Below are positions 15,484-26,182 of a stretch of 64,000 bases of DNA, one piece after another. Source of the DNA: Ectopseudomonas toyotomiensis (GTDB lineage: Bacteria > Pseudomonadota > Gammaproteobacteria > Pseudomonadales > Pseudomonadaceae); NCBI RefSeq assembly GCF_900115695.1, contig NZ_FOXK01000003.1, positions 124,001 through 188,000 on the forward strand, in the 5' to 3' direction. A model generated the notes under the pieces. It did not search any database. It worked only from the letters and a program-made list of their open reading frames with translations, and was not told where the DNA came from. Each line of letters opens with the position of its first letter. The stretch's first letter is position 1. Both the position numbers and the translations under genes were made by a program.

Positions 15484-16559
15484 TGTATGTCGCCGTCAAG
15501 GGTGGCGAACGCGCCATCGACAATGCCCACCAACTGCTGGCCTACCGTCGCCGCGGTGATACCGCCGTCGCCGAACTGGGTGTGGAGCAGGTGCGTCAGC
15601 AACTGCCACTGGCCGTGGCCCGCGTCATGAGCGAGGGCTCGCTGTACGACGAGGAACTGGCCGCGCTGGCCATCAAGCAGGCCGCAGGCGACCTGATGGA
15701 GGCCATCTTCCTGCTGCGCGCCTACCGCACCACGCTGCCGCGCTTCGGCGCCAGTGAGCCGCTGGATACCACGCAGATGCAACTGGAGCGGCGCATCTCC
15801 GCCACCTTCAAGGACCTGCCCGGTGGCCAACTGCTCGGCCCGACCTTCGATTACACCCACCGCCTGCTGGACTTTGCCCTGTTGGCAGAGGGCGACTATC
15901 CGGCGCCAGAAGCGGTCGTTACCGATGAGCCCAAGCCTTGTCCGCGGGTGCTGGATTTTCTTGCAAGTGAAGGCCTGATGGCCCGCGAGGCGGACGACGG
16001 CGCGCCGGTACCCGATATCACCCGCGAGCCGCTGGCTTTTCCCGCCAGCCGCGCCGAGCGCCTGCAGGCGCTGGCCCGTGGCGACGAGGGCTTCCTGCTG
16101 GCGCTGGGTTATTCCACCCAGCGTGGCTACGGGCGCAATCACCCCTTCGCCGGGGAGATCCGCATTGGCGACGTCGAGGTATGGATGACGCCCGCCGAAC
16201 TGGGTTTCGCCGTGCCGCTGGGCGATATCGAAATCACCGAGTGCGAGATGGTCAACCAGTTCGTCGGGGAAAGCGCCGAGCAGGCGCAGTTCACTCGCGG
16301 CTACGGCCTGGCCTTCGGCTACGCCGAGCGCAAGGCCATGGGCATGGCCCTGGTCGACCGCGCGCTGCGTGCCGGCGAGTACGGCGAAGAGGTGCAGGGC
16401 CCGGCGCAGGAGGAGGAATTCGTGCTGATGCACTGCGACAACGTCGAGGCCGCCGGCTTCGTTTCGCACCTGAAGTTGCCGCACTACGTCGACTTCCAGG
16501 CCGAACTGGAACTGATCCGCAAGCTGCGCCGACAGGCGCCGGCAGAGGAGAACCGCTGA
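15483..16559 (+). CDS. phnI: C-P lyase core subunit PhnI
   Basis: 358 residues. Nucleosidase subunit that couples phosphonate to ribose of ATP with release of adenine. Contains the family blocks MYVAVKGGERAIDNAHQLLAYRRRG, LMEAIFLLRAYRTTLPRFG and GYSTQRGYGRNHPFAGEIRIGDVEV, and the late LMHCDNVEAAGFVSHLKLPHYVDFQAELELIRKLR. Both ends overlap neighbours by one base (TGATG). Confidence 0.97.
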   Translation: MYVAVKGGERAIDNAHQLLAYRRRGDTAVAELGVEQVRQQLPLAVARVMSEGSLYDEELAALAIKQAAGDLMEAIFLLRAYRTTLPRFGASEPLDTTQMQLERRISATFKDLPGGQLLGPTFDYTHRLLDFALLAEGDYPAPEAVVTDEPKPCPRVLDFLASEGLMAREADDGAPVPDITREPLAFPASRAERLQALARGDEGFLLALGYSTQRGYGRNHPFAGEIRIGDVEVWMTPAELGFAVPLGDIEITECEMVNQFVGESAEQAQFTRGYGLAFGYAERKAMGMALVDRALRAGEYGEEVQGPAQEEEFVLMHCDNVEAAGFVSHLKLPHYVDFQAELELIRKLRRQAPAEENR

Positions 16560-17428
16560 TGAACCTTTCCATCGCAAGCGGCGCCCGCGAGGCGTCGGCC
16601 TACAACTTCGCCTATCTGGATGAGCAGACCAAACGCATGATCCGCCGTGGCTTGCTCAAGGCGGTAGCGATTCCCGGATATCAGGTGCCTTTCGGCGGTC
16701 GAGAAATGCCGCTTCCCTATGGCTGGGGCACCGGCGGCATGCAGCTGACTGCCGCCATTCTCGGTGCAGACGATGTGCTCAAGGTAATCGACCAGGGCGC
16801 TGACGACACCACCAACGCGGTGTCGATACGCCGCTTCTTCGCCCGCACCGCCGGCGTCGCCACCACCGAACGCACGGTGGAGGCCAGCGTGATCCAGACC
16901 CGCCACCGCATCCCGGAAACGTCGCTGTCGGCCGGGCAAATCATGGTCTATCAGGTGCCTATCCCCGAGCCGCTGCGCTTTATCGAGCCGAGCGAGCAGG
17001 AGACGCGGACCATGCATGCGCTGGAGGACTACGGCGTGATGCACGTGAAGCTGTACGAGGACATCGCCACCTTCGGCCATATCGCCACCGCCTACGCCTA
17101 CCCGGTGACGGTGGACGAGCGCTACGTGATGGACCCGTCGCCGATTCCGAAATTCGACAACCCCAAGCTGGACATGAGTCCGGCGCTGATGCTGTTCGGC
17201 GCGGGGCGTGAGAAGCGCCTGTACGCGGTGCCGCCCTTTACCCGGGTGGTCAGCCTGGACTTCGAGGATCACCCCTTCGCGGTCCAGCAGTGGGACGAAT
17301 GCTGCGCCTTCTGCGGTAGCACGGAATCCTTCCTCGACGAGCTGATCGTCGACGACGCCGGCAGCAAGCGCTACGTCTGCTCCGACACCGACTACTGCCG
17401 CCAGCGCACCGAGGAGAACCTGCAATGA
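16559..17428 (+). CDS. phnJ: C-P lyase radical SAM subunit PhnJ
   Basis: 289 residues. Cleaves the carbon-phosphorus bond of ribosyl phosphonate 5-phosphate using a [4Fe-4S] cluster and a glycyl/thiyl radical. C249, C252 and C274 correspond to the E. coli cluster cysteines C241, C244 and C266, and C280 to the catalytic C272 (constant offset of eight). The N-terminal block YNFAYLDEQTKRMIRRGLLKAVAIPGYQVPFG and the glycine-rich PYGWGTGGMQLTAA are typical. All key residues are intact, so the pathway should work. Confidence 0.98.
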   Translation: MNLSIASGAREASAYNFAYLDEQTKRMIRRGLLKAVAIPGYQVPFGGREMPLPYGWGTGGMQLTAAILGADDVLKVIDQGADDTTNAVSIRRFFARTAGVATTERTVEASVIQTRHRIPETSLSAGQIMVYQVPIPEPLRFIEPSEQETRTMHALEDYGVMHVKLYEDIATFGHIATAYAYPVTVDERYVMDPSPIPKFDNPKLDMSPALMLFGAGREKRLYAVPPFTRVVSLDFEDHPFAVQQWDECCAFCGSTESFLDELIVDDAGSKRYVCSDTDYCRQRTEENLQ

Positions 17429-18234
17429 GCGCCGCCGAACGTCTTCAACCTGCCGTGGCAGCGGCCGAGCCGCTGTTCTCGGCGCGTGACCTGACCCGCC
17501 TGTACGGCCCGGACAAGGGCTGCCAGGGCGTCAGCTTCGACCTCTATCCCGGCGAGGTGCTGGGCATCGTCGGCGAGTCCGGCTCGGGCAAGTCTACCTT
17601 GCTCAGCCTGCTCTCCGGGCGCTGTCCGCCGGACCGCGGCACTGTGAGTTATCGCGGCTGTGACGGCCAGTGGCTCGACCTGTACAGCGCCAGCGAGGCC
17701 GAGCGGCGCACGCTGCTGCGCACCGAGTGGGGCTTCGTCGAGCAGAACCCGCGTGACGGCCTGCGCATGGCGGTGTCGGCCGGCGCCAACATCGGCGAGC
17801 GGTTGATGGCCCAGGGTGTGCGCCACTACGGCGAACTGCGCGCCGCCGGACTCGACTGGCTGAGCCAGGTGGAGATCGACCCGGCGCGTATCGACGATCT
17901 GCCACGCACCTTCTCCGGCGGCATGCAGCAGCGCCTGCAGATCGCGCGCAACCTGGTCTCCGCGCCGCGCCTGGTATTCATGGACGAACCCACGGGCGGG
18001 TTGGACGTATCAGTGCAGGCGCGCTTGCTCGACCTGCTGCGCGGCCTGGTGCGCGAACTGGATCTGGCGGTGGTGATCGTCACCCACGACCTGGCAGTGG
18101 CGCGCCTGCTGGCCGACCGCCTGATGGTGATGCGCCGTTCGAAGGTGGTGGAGGCGGGGCTGACGGATCAGATTCTCGACGATCCGCAGCATCCATATTC
18201 GCAGCTGCTGGTGTCGTCGGTGTTGCAGCCCTGA
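17425..18234 (+). CDS. phnK: C-P lyase accessory ATP-binding protein PhnK
   Basis: 269 residues. ABC-type ATPase without membrane partner that docks on the PhnGHIJ core. Walker A GESGSGKST, signature FSGGMQQRLQIARNL, Walker B LVFMDEPTGGLDVS and the switch histidine in VVIVTHDLAV. ATGA overlap with phnJ. Confidence 0.96.
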   Translation: MSAAERLQPAVAAAEPLFSARDLTRLYGPDKGCQGVSFDLYPGEVLGIVGESGSGKSTLLSLLSGRCPPDRGTVSYRGCDGQWLDLYSASEAERRTLLRTEWGFVEQNPRDGLRMAVSAGANIGERLMAQGVRHYGELRAAGLDWLSQVEIDPARIDDLPRTFSGGMQQRLQIARNLVSAPRLVFMDEPTGGLDVSVQARLLDLLRGLVRELDLAVVIVTHDLAVARLLADRLMVMRRSKVVEAGLTDQILDDPQHPYSQLLVSSVLQP

Positions 18235-18243
18235 TTTCGTCAT

Positions 18244-18296
18244 GTGGGAGGGGCTTTACCTCGACCCCTCTTTGTCGCGGCTAAAGCCCCTCCCAC
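18244..18296. repeat. REP-type palindrome inside the phn operon
   Basis: GTGGGAGGGGCTTTA (18244-18258) and its exact reverse complement (18282-18296) flank a 23-base loop containing TCGCGGC, the pseudomonad REP consensus. It fills most of the 82-base gap between phnK and phnL, the widest gap in the lyase part of the operon. Confidence 0.9.
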
Positions 18297-18316
18297 GAAC
18301 GCAGAGAGTATTGACG

Positions 18317-19033
18317 ATGGAAAATCTGATCGAGGTCAGCGGCCTCAGCAAGACCTTCACCCTGCACCAGCAGAACGGCGTCGTCCTGCAGGTGCTGCGT
18401 GACCTGAATTTCGCCGTGCGCGGCGGCGAGTGCCTGGTGCTGCACGGCCAGTCCGGCGCCGGCAAGTCGACCCTGCTGCGCACCCTGTACGGCAACTATC
18501 TGGCGGCCGGCGGCAGTATTCGCATCCGTCACCAGGGCGAGCCGGTTGAGCTGGTCGGCGCCGAGCCGCGCCAGGTGCTGGCGGTGCGCCGGCAGAGCCT
18601 GGGTTACGTCAGCCAGTTCCTGCGGGTCATCCCGCGCGTCTCTACCCTGGACGTGGTGATGGAGCCGGCGTTGGCCCGCGGCTGGACGCGCAGTGACGCC
18701 GAGGCGCGGGCCAAGAGCCTGCTGAGTCGGCTGAATATCCCCGAGGCGCTCTGGCAACTGGCGCCGGGTACCTTCTCCGGTGGCGAGCAGCAGCGCGTCA
18801 ATATCGCCCGCGGCTTCATGGTCGAGTGGCCGGTGCTGCTGCTCGACGAACCCACCGCCTCGCTGGACGACGCCAACCGCCAGGTGGTGCTGGAGCTGAT
18901 TCTCGAAGCCAAGGCGGCCGGCAGCGCGCTGATCGGCATCTTCCACGACCGCATCGCCCGCGAGGCGGTGGCCGACCGTTACCTCGACATGAGCGCCGCC
19001 GCGGCGCAACCGGAGTACGTCTATGTCGTCTGA
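18317..19033 (+). CDS. phnL: C-P lyase accessory ATP-binding protein PhnL
   Basis: 238 residues. Second ABC-type ATPase of the lyase, which can pair with PhnK on the core complex. MENLIEVSGLSKTFTLHQQNG N-terminus, Walker A GQSGAGKST, QFLRVIPRVSTLDVV, signature FSGGEQQRVNIARGF and Walker B VLLLDEPTASLDD. The ATG at 18317 gives the standard N-terminus; an upstream in-frame codon would extend into the REP. Overlaps phnM by 11 bases. Confidence 0.95.
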   Translation: MENLIEVSGLSKTFTLHQQNGVVLQVLRDLNFAVRGGECLVLHGQSGAGKSTLLRTLYGNYLAAGGSIRIRHQGEPVELVGAEPRQVLAVRRQSLGYVSQFLRVIPRVSTLDVVMEPALARGWTRSDAEARAKSLLSRLNIPEALWQLAPGTFSGGEQQRVNIARGFMVEWPVLLLDEPTASLDDANRQVVLELILEAKAAGSALIGIFHDRIAREAVADRYLDMSAAAAQPEYVYVV

Positions 19034-20168
19034 ACAGATTCTCAGCAACGCCCGTATCGTCACTGCCGAGCGCGAGTTCCTCGGTACCCTGTTGCTGCGT
19101 GACGGGCTGATCGCCGCGGTGGACGAGGGCGCCAGTCGCCTGCCGCAGGCCCAGGACCTGGGCGGCGATTACCTGCTGCCGGGGCTGGTGGAGCTGCACA
19201 CCGACAACCTGGAAAAACACATGAGCCCCAGGCCTGGCGTGGATTGGCCGTCGACCTCGGCGGTGCTGACCCACGATGCGCAGATCGTCGCCGCCGGCAT
19301 CACCACGGTGTTCGACGCGCTGGCCATCGGCGACATCAACCCGCGTGGCCGGCGCATGCAGCAGTTGCCAGCGATGATCGAGGCCATCGCCGCCAGCGAG
19401 GCAGCCGGGCAGACCCGCGCCGAGCACCGCCTGCACCTGCGCTGTGAGCTGTGCCACCCCGATGCCCTGACCATCTACCGTGACCTGGTGGAGCACCCGC
19501 TGGTGGCGCTGGTGTCGGTAATGGACCACTCGCCCGGCCAGCGCCAGTTCGCCAAGGTGGAGAAGTACCGCGAGTACTACATGGGCAAGTACCACCTGAG
19601 CCCGACGGAGATGGAGGATTTCCTCCAGGAGCAGATCGCCAACTCGCGCCAGTACAGCGACCGCCAGCGCCGCGCCATTGTCGAAGACTGCCACGCCCGC
19701 GGCATCTCGGTGGCCAGCCATGACGACGCGACCCTGGCCCACGTGCAGGAGTCGGCCGGCTTCGGCATGGCCATCGCCGAGTTTCCCACCACCCTGGAAG
19801 CGGCCAGAGCCAGCCACGAGCTGGGGCTGAAGGTGCTGATGGGGGCACCGAATGTGGTGCGCGGCGGCTCGCACTCCGGCAATATCGCCGCCGCCGAACT
19901 GGCGCGCCACGGCGTGCTGGATATCCTCTCCAGCGACTACTACCCGGCCAGCCTGCTGCATGCGGCCTGGCTGCTCGCCGGGCAGGACAACGACTATGAT
20001 TTGCCTGCGGCCATTGCCACCGTGAGCCGCGCGCCGGCCAGGGCGGTCGGACTGGATGACCGCGGCGAGATCCGCGTCGGTCTGCGCGCCGACCTGGTAC
20101 AGGCCAGGGCGCATGGCCGGCAGCCGGTGATCCAGCAGGTGTGGCGCCAAGCACGAAGGGTATTCTGA
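19023..20168 (+). CDS. phnM: Ribosyl triphosphonate diphosphatase PhnM
   Basis: 381-residue amidohydrolase that removes pyrophosphate from alpha-D-ribose 1-methylphosphonate 5-triphosphate. The start SNARIVTAEREFLGTLLLRDGLIAAVDEG is the small beta domain; metal-binding and substrate blocks are LPGLVELHTDNLEKHMSPRPGVDWP, LRCELCHPD, SVASHDDATLAHV and LSSDYYPASLL. GGAG eight bases before the ATG. Confidence 0.96.
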   Translation: MSSEQILSNARIVTAEREFLGTLLLRDGLIAAVDEGASRLPQAQDLGGDYLLPGLVELHTDNLEKHMSPRPGVDWPSTSAVLTHDAQIVAAGITTVFDALAIGDINPRGRRMQQLPAMIEAIAASEAAGQTRAEHRLHLRCELCHPDALTIYRDLVEHPLVALVSVMDHSPGQRQFAKVEKYREYYMGKYHLSPTEMEDFLQEQIANSRQYSDRQRRAIVEDCHARGISVASHDDATLAHVQESAGFGMAIAEFPTTLEAARASHELGLKVLMGAPNVVRGGSHSGNIAAAELARHGVLDILSSDYYPASLLHAAWLLAGQDNDYDLPAAIATVSRAPARAVGLDDRGEIRVGLRADLVQARAHGRQPVIQQVWRQARRVF

Positions 20169-20725
20169 TGCAGGGCAGGTTGATCTATCTGATGGGGCCC
20201 TCGGGTTCGGGCAAGGACAGCCTGTTGCAAGCCGCGCGTGCGCCGCTGGAGGCGCACGGCTGCCGTTTCGCCCGGCGGGTTATCACCCGTAGCGCGGAGT
20301 CGGTAGGTGAGGACGCACTGGGCGTCACCCCGGACGAGTTCGAGCGTCTGCAGGGCGAGGGCGCCTTCGCCCTGAGCTGGCGTGCCAACGGCCTGGCCTA
20401 CGGCATCCCGCGCGAGATCGACGACTGGCTGAGCGCCGGCCAGGACGTGCTGATCAATGGCTCGCGCGGTCATCTCGAGGCGGCTCGTCAGCGCTATCCG
20501 CAGCTGCTGGCGATATTGCTGCAGGTCGACGAAGCGGTGCTGCGCCAGCGCTTGCTGACCCGTGGCCGGGAAACGCCGGAGCAGATCGAGCTGCGCCTGG
20601 CGCGCAGCCGCAAGTTGCAGCAGGAGGATAGGGAACGCACTGTCATCCTCGACAACTCCGGCCCCCTGCAACAAACCGTCAGCCGCCTGCTGCATCTGCT
20701 CGACGAGGCCCGCCAATGCGCCTGA
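20168..20725 (+). CDS. phnN: Ribose 1,5-bisphosphate phosphokinase PhnN
   Basis: 185 residues, guanylate kinase-like fold. Converts ribose 1,5-bisphosphate to PRPP, recycling the C-P lyase product. Walker A GPSGSGKDSLL, RRVITRSAESVGED and the LRQRLLTRGRETPEQIELRLARS lid. The ATG overlaps the phnM stop by one base. Confidence 0.95.
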   Translation: MQGRLIYLMGPSGSGKDSLLQAARAPLEAHGCRFARRVITRSAESVGEDALGVTPDEFERLQGEGAFALSWRANGLAYGIPREIDDWLSAGQDVLINGSRGHLEAARQRYPQLLAILLQVDEAVLRQRLLTRGRETPEQIELRLARSRKLQQEDRERTVILDNSGPLQQTVSRLLHLLDEARQCA

Positions 20726-21480
20726 CCCTGCTTGGTACCGGCGATGCCCGTCAGGTGCCCGTGTACAACTGCAGTTGCCCGGCATGCGATGCGGCGCGCG
20801 TGTATCCGGCGCGGCGCCGTGGCCCCTGTTGCGCGCTGATCGAATGCGGCGCGCAGCGCTGGCTGATCGACAGCGGCCTGACCGATCTCACCGAGCGCTT
20901 CGCGCCGCACAGTCTCAGCGGCATTCTGCAGACCCACTACCACGCCGACCACGCCCAGGGCCTGCTGCACCTGCGCTGGGGGCAGGGCCTGGTGATTCCG
21001 GTGCATGGCCCGGATGATCCCGAAGGGCTGGCCGATCTGTACAAGCATCCGGGCATTCTCGACTTCAGCCAGCCATTCGCCGCTTTCGAGCGCCGCCAAT
21101 TGGGCGAACTGCAGGTCACCGCGCTACCGCTGACCCACTCCAAGCCAACCTTCGGGTATTTGTTCGAGGGGAAGGGGTTCGAAGGGCAGGGCAGGCGTAT
21201 CGCCTACCTCACCGATACAGTCGGCGTACCCGAGGCCAGCTGTGCCGAGCTCGGGCGTGCGCCGCTGGATCTGCTGGTGCTCGATTGCTCCACCGCCCCG
21301 CAACCCGTCGCACCACGCAACCACAACGACCTGACCCGCGCGCTGGAGGTCATCGAGCGGTTGCAGCCGACGCATGCGGTGCTGACCCATATCGGCCATG
21401 TCTTCGATACCTGGTTGCTGGAGCACCCCGAGGCGCTGCCGAGTGGCGTCAGCCTGGCCAGCGATGGCCTGGTGTTTTGA
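20716..21480 (+). CDS. phnP: Phosphoribosyl cyclic phosphodiesterase PhnP
   Basis: 254 residues, metallo-beta-lactamase fold of the RNase Z/PhnP type. Opens 5-phosphoribosyl 1,2-cyclic phosphate made by PhnJ. QTHYHADHAQGL carries the HxHxDH metal motif, LPLTHSKPTFGYLF and AYLTDT follow; NCSCPACDAARV near the N-terminus holds extra zinc-binding cysteines. Last phn gene; no phnO acetyltransferase is present. Confidence 0.95.
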   Translation: MRLTLLGTGDARQVPVYNCSCPACDAARVYPARRRGPCCALIECGAQRWLIDSGLTDLTERFAPHSLSGILQTHYHADHAQGLLHLRWGQGLVIPVHGPDDPEGLADLYKHPGILDFSQPFAAFERRQLGELQVTALPLTHSKPTFGYLFEGKGFEGQGRRIAYLTDTVGVPEASCAELGRAPLDLLVLDCSTAPQPVAPRNHNDLTRALEVIERLQPTHAVLTHIGHVFDTWLLEHPEALPSGVSLASDGLVF

Positions 21481-21562
21481 ACTTGGTGTAACCAAATGTT
21501 TCGATTTGCGCGGCTTTGCCGTTACAGTGCAAAGCCTTCCGATTTCTCGCGCTAAGAACATC

Positions 21563-22762
21563 ATGAACGCTCGTCGTATTACCCTGTTGCTGTGTACGGC
21601 CGAAACGCTGGGTATGGCCGGCTTTGCCCTGTTCGCCGCATTGCTGCCGCAATTCCAGGTGCTCTGGGGGCTGAGCAATACCGAGGCGGGCTGGATCGGC
21701 GGCGGCTTCTTTCTCGGCTATATGCTGGCCGTGCCGGTGCTCACCGGCCTGACCGACCGCCACGATGCCCGGCTGATCTACCTGTGGGCCATGCTGCTGA
21801 CGGCCGTGGCCAGCGCCGGCTTCGTCTTCGCCGATGGCTTCTGGTCGGCGCTGCTCTGGCGCGTGCTGGCTGGCATCGGCCTGGCGGGCACCTACATGCC
21901 GGGGCTCAAGGCATTGTCGGAGCGCATCGACGGTGCTTCGCAGTCACGGGCAATCGCCTTCTATACCGCCAGTTTCGGCCTGGGTACGGCGCTGTCCTTC
22001 ACCCTTTCCGGCGAACTGGCCAAGCTCGGTGGCTGGCAGGTGCCGGCATTGCTCAGCGGCGCCTGCGCGTTGCTGGCCTGGGCGCTGGTGTACTGGGGGC
22101 TGGCGCCGAAACCGGTGGTGGCGCATACGCCGCGCAATCTGCTGGACCTGGCACCGCTGAAAAGTCGCGCGGTGTTGGCCTACTGCCTGGCCTACGCGAT
22201 GCACAACCTGGAGCTGTTCGCCCTGCGCGCCTGGCTGGTGGCCTTCGTGGTGTTCTCCGGGCATTTTCAGGGCGTCGATCCCTGGTTGTCTGGTACCTGG
22301 GTGGCGATGTTGGCAACGCTGATCGGCATGCCGTCGAGCATTCTTGGCAATGAGCTGGCGCTGCGTTTCGGTCGCCAGCGTTGGCTGATCGGCGTGATGC
22401 TCGCCTCCGCGCTGCTGGCAGTCGTGGTCGGCCTGGGGGCGGCACTGCCGTTCTGGGTGATGCTGGTGCTGGTGCTGCTTTACGCGGTGACGGTGACCGC
22501 CGACTCGGCCTCGCTGACTGCCGGGCTGGTCAGCGTGGCCCCGGCCAGCCACCGTGGTGCGGCGATGGCGCTGTATTCTTGCACCGGTTTCACCGGCGCC
22601 TTCCTCGGCCCGCTGTTGTTCGGGGTGACCCTCGATGCCCTGGGCGATCAGCAGTTGCTCGGCTGGTGGGCTGCGTTCGCGCTGATGGGCCTGCTACTGA
22701 CGTTGGGGCCGCTGGCGCTGTGGTGGGCGGGTAGGGGGCAAGAGGGCAGTGGGCGTTTGTAG
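21563..22762 (+). CDS. MFS transporter
   Basis: 399-residue major facilitator with about 12 membrane helices. MNARRITLLLCTAETLGMAGFALFAALLPQFQVLWGLSNTEAGWIGGGFFLGYMLAVPVLTGLTDRHDARLIYL shows the helix 2-3 loop motif (G-x-L-x-D-R-like). No phn-like control signals are evident apart from a TTGGT-GTA-ACCAA dyad at 21483-21495. Its position after phnP does not prove a phosphonate role; substrate unknown. Confidence 0.88.
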   Translation: MNARRITLLLCTAETLGMAGFALFAALLPQFQVLWGLSNTEAGWIGGGFFLGYMLAVPVLTGLTDRHDARLIYLWAMLLTAVASAGFVFADGFWSALLWRVLAGIGLAGTYMPGLKALSERIDGASQSRAIAFYTASFGLGTALSFTLSGELAKLGGWQVPALLSGACALLAWALVYWGLAPKPVVAHTPRNLLDLAPLKSRAVLAYCLAYAMHNLELFALRAWLVAFVVFSGHFQGVDPWLSGTWVAMLATLIGMPSSILGNELALRFGRQRWLIGVMLASALLAVVVGLGAALPFWVMLVLVLLYAVTVTADSASLTAGLVSVAPASHRGAAMALYSCTGFTGAFLGPLLFGVTLDALGDQQLLGWWAAFALMGLLLTLGPLALWWAGRGQEGSGRL

Positions 22763-22785
22763 AGCAGACGCACCTGCCCTCAGGT

Positions 22786-23395
22786 TCACGCCTTCGTTCC
22801 CAATGCCTCGGCCTTGCGCAGCCAACTCTGGCGTTGTTCCTCATTGGACGGGCGAACCGGGGCGAATTCGCTCAGGCGGCGAGTCTTGATCCCGCAGAAA
22901 CCGAGAATGGTGCGCACCATCTGCCGATGTGCCGGGGCGCCGTAGATCCAGCGGAAGTACCAGCGCGGCGTGTCCATGGTCACCAGCAGGTCGGCGCTGC
23001 GCCCACTGAGGAGCTTGTCCCAGAGTTGTGAGCGGTTGCGGTACTTGAAGGCGAAGCCGGGCAGGAACACCCGGTCGAAGAAACCCTTGAGCAGTGCAGG
23101 AATGCCGCCCCACCAGACCGGATAGACGAACACCAGATGCTCGGCCCAGTGGATCAGACGCTGAGCTTCGAGCAGGTCCGGCTCCAGATTCTGGCTCTGC
23201 TCGTAACCTTCACGCAGTATCGGGTCGAACTGCATCTCGCCCAGTCTGAGCTGGCGCACCACGTGCCCCTTGCTACGTGCTCCCAGGCTGTACGCCTCGG
23301 CCAGGGCATGGCAGAGGCTGTCCTTCTTGGGGGTGCCGAGAATCAGCAGGATTCGTTTGCCATCGCCTTCCAGCGGTGTGGCGCCGCTCTTGCCT

Positions 23396-23403
<8 letters not shown>
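22786..23403 (-). CDS. NAD(P)H-dependent flavodoxin-fold oxidoreductase
   Basis: 205 residues. [23 protein letters not shown] is the FMN phosphate loop, [23 protein letters not shown] is the diagnostic block of the MdaB/KefF/NQO1-like quinone reductases, and [21 protein letters not shown] follows. Probably reduces quinones or activated electrophiles with two electrons. Its start overlaps the fumC stop by eight bases, so it is translationally coupled to fumC. Confidence 0.88.
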
Positions 23404-24790
<1,387 letters not shown>

Positions 24791-24896
24791 GGCGTTCTCC
24801 GGGGCAAGTGCAAGGTTGCTGGCAGTTTAGGTCGTACCGCCGAAGACTGGTTCCACAACTTATCTATAAGGTTGATTGGAGCCTTTGAGCGTGCGA

Positions 24897-25907
24897 CTAC
24901 CAGCGGGCGTGGGTTTCACCCAGCCAGCCCAGCGCTCCGTCCACCGGCACGCGCTCGCCTTTAGGGCCGCGCAACACTCCGTCGTAATGACCGAAGCGCT
25001 GTACGGTATTGGCGTGGAAGGGGCCGAGTTTGGGGCAGGCCTTGTGCAGTTGGCGGGGCGTGAAGCGTAGCGCCACGCAATCATCTTCGCTGTCCAGGCG
25101 CCAGGGGGCCAGTGGCGCCTGTGAACTGCGCTCGATATGCAGGGGGCTGTCGAGCAGTTGCACTTCACCGCCGAACCACAGGGAATTTTCCGACAGGCCG
25201 CTGTGATCGAGCCAGCCAGCACCGAAGTTGCCGGCGATGCCGCCCGCTGCAGCGAATGCCGCCCGCTGCCAGTAAGTGTTCAGCGGCCAGACGCCGCGAC
25301 CGAAGTCCAGTGCGGCGAAGCTCTGGCCCGGCACGCAGCGGTAATGCTTGCCGCCCAGCTGCAGACTGCCGGCGGTGGGCAGGCCGAGTTGCCGACAGGT
25401 GGCGTGAAAGCCGCCATGTTGCAACGGCGCGACCAGATTGACCGATTGCAGATGGGCAGGGCGCTGAATGTCCAGGGCCACCTGCAGGGGCTGGCCGCCG
25501 ATATCCGGGGCGGCAGCGGTGAGGCGCAGGCGTCCGGGGTGCTCGTCGATGCGCAGTTGCAGGCGAGAGTGGCTGAAGGCGTGGCTCTCCAGCGGCAGGT
25601 CGGGCAGTTGGCAGCCCAGAGCGAAGGGGCGGAACTGGGCATGGGCAACGGCCTGGCCGGATTCCAGATCGAGAAAGTAGGCGGCGCCGTAGCCCAGGTA
25701 ATCGAGATCGGCGAGAGTCAGCGAGAGCATCCACTGCGGCGTGGTGATACACCAGTGGTTCCAGCGCTTGCGCCGCCCGGCGTGACCATGCAGCGTGCAG
25801 TCCACCTGCGGTCGATTGGACCAACCAATGGCCTCGTCCAGCAGTCGACCTTTGCTGTCGCAAAGCGGCTGGAGCGGAAGGGGCGCGTGTGAGGTGAGGC
25901 TGGTCAT
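24897..25907 (-). CDS. DUF2804 domain-containing protein
   Basis: 336 residues, no signal peptide or membrane helix. PLCDSKGRLLDEAIGWSNRP, RRKRWNHWCITTPQWMLSLTLADLDYLGYGAAYFLDL and DFGRGVWPLNTYWQRAAF with GAGWLDHSGLSENSLWFGGEVQLL are the conserved blocks of DUF2804, a beta-rich family distantly related to lipocalin-like hydrolases. Function unknown; monocistronic. Confidence 0.85.
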   Translation of the reverse strand: MTSLTSHAPLPLQPLCDSKGRLLDEAIGWSNRPQVDCTLHGHAGRRKRWNHWCITTPQWMLSLTLADLDYLGYGAAYFLDLESGQAVAHAQFRPFALGCQLPDLPLESHAFSHSRLQLRIDEHPGRLRLTAAAPDIGGQPLQVALDIQRPAHLQSVNLVAPLQHGGFHATCRQLGLPTAGSLQLGGKHYRCVPGQSFAALDFGRGVWPLNTYWQRAAFAAAGGIAGNFGAGWLDHSGLSENSLWFGGEVQLLDSPLHIERSSQAPLAPWRLDSEDDCVALRFTPRQLHKACPKLGPFHANTVQRFGHYDGVLRGPKGERVPVDGALGWLGETHARW

Positions 25908-26182
25908 CGGGCACGTCCGTGTGTGTGCGCGGGCTGGCGATCAATTGCCGACTCTTGAGGTGCGCACGCCTTGTTTAATAATGGGGCGGTCGCAAAGAAT
26001 GCCGAGCCCACCCGAGCATGAGCAAGTACTGGCATTTTGGCAACTGACCAGTGGGTGCGCCGGTCAACATGACGGGTGTGAGCCAGCGCACAACGTGCAT
26101 CGCTTGAGGGATTTCCGCGCAGGGCACAAAATGCCGCCTTCGTAGTCTACCCAGACTCATTCACAACCTCTGGACGCTCTCC

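Noticed and set aside
18242..18316. Longer phnL start upstream of 18317
   Set aside because: It would translate the REP palindrome and add residues not expected in PhnL.
21483..21495. TTGGT-GTA-ACCAA dyad as a further PhnF site before the MFS gene
   Set aside because: One base shorter than the TGGTNTANACCA pattern and lacks its central TA arrangement; more likely chance or another regulator.
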